Shown here: positions 5,323-5,354 of the stretch, piece by piece
Numbering within the stretch: the first letter of the stretch is position 1
Layout: each line of letters opens with the position of its first letter
DNA from: Caldifarciminota bacterium
GTDB lineage: Bacteria > Hydrothermota > E44-bin80
Assembly: GCA_023127905.1 (NCBI GenBank)
Contig: JAGMEZ010000114.1
Location: forward strand, 1-5,354
Length of the DNA: 5,354 nt
Direction: 5' to 3'
The notes under the pieces: generated by a model
The model's database searches: none
What the model saw: the letters and a program-made list of their open reading frames with translations, nothing else
What the model was told of the DNA's origin: nothing
Translations under genes and position numbers: made by a program

Positions 5323-5354
5323 ATGGAGGCAGGTGTTCGTTTGGGATCTTCGGG
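5323..5354 (+). CDS. Possible start of a downstream gene, cut by the window edge
   Basis: AAGGAG at 5313-5318 precedes an ATG at 5323, and the frame stays open to the edge (MEAGVRLGSSG). The gap from GGAG to the ATG is short (4 nt). Another ATG in the same frame at 5305 lacks a ribosome binding site. It begins about 20 bp after the DUF1846 stop on the same strand, so the two could be co-transcribed. Eleven codons are too few to recognise a product, and the open frame could be chance. Confidence 0.35.
   Translation, partial: MEAGVRLGSS

Overview
The window is AT-rich bacterial DNA with short intergenic gaps. It holds five complete genes on the minus strand, one complete gene on the plus strand, and the first codons of a possible seventh gene at the right edge. 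There are no tRNAs, rRNAs, CRISPR arrays, transposases or phage genes. The organism cannot be named from this sequence. ECF sigma signalling, a Tat translocase, molybdenum cofactor synthesis and a DUF1846 protein fit a low-GC, probably anaerobic bacterium. The dispersed-looking GC-rich palindromes fit an uncultured-lineage genome, but this is weak inference.

Left block (about 1-2317, minus strand, transcribed right to left): an envelope-stress-type module. A sigma-W-like ECF promoter (TGAAAC, 16 nt, CGTA) precedes an ECF sigma factor gene that starts with TTG. One base after its stop begins a two-helix membrane protein that looks like an anti-sigma factor without the usual zinc-binding Cys/His set. 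After a 69-bp gap containing a hairpin comes a secreted or membrane protein. It has a signal peptide, an acidic Asp-Ile repeat linker, a bactofilin-like beta-helix and about five membrane helices. The likely logic is that the membrane protein pair senses or responds at the envelope and the sigma factor drives its own operon.

Middle block (2330-3696, minus strand): a moaB/mogA-like molybdopterin adenylyltransferase gene is followed 6 nt later by tatC, whose ribosome binding site lies in the last codons of the moaB-like gene. An AT-only hairpin with a T-run follows tatC and probably ends this operon before the sigma operon starts. The pairing makes sense because the Tat pathway exports folded, cofactor-loaded proteins, including many molybdoenzymes.

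Right block (3724-5354, plus strand): a divergent promoter (TTGACA, 17 nt, TATATA) drives a full-length DUF1846 (UPF0371) protein of unknown function. A ribosome binding site and ATG just after it suggest a downstream gene that runs off the window.

Three start sites were moved inward from the longest open frame: the beta-helix protein to 1144, the moaB-like gene to 3651 and DUF1846 to 3791. The grounds are Shine-Dalgarno position, promoter position and family start.
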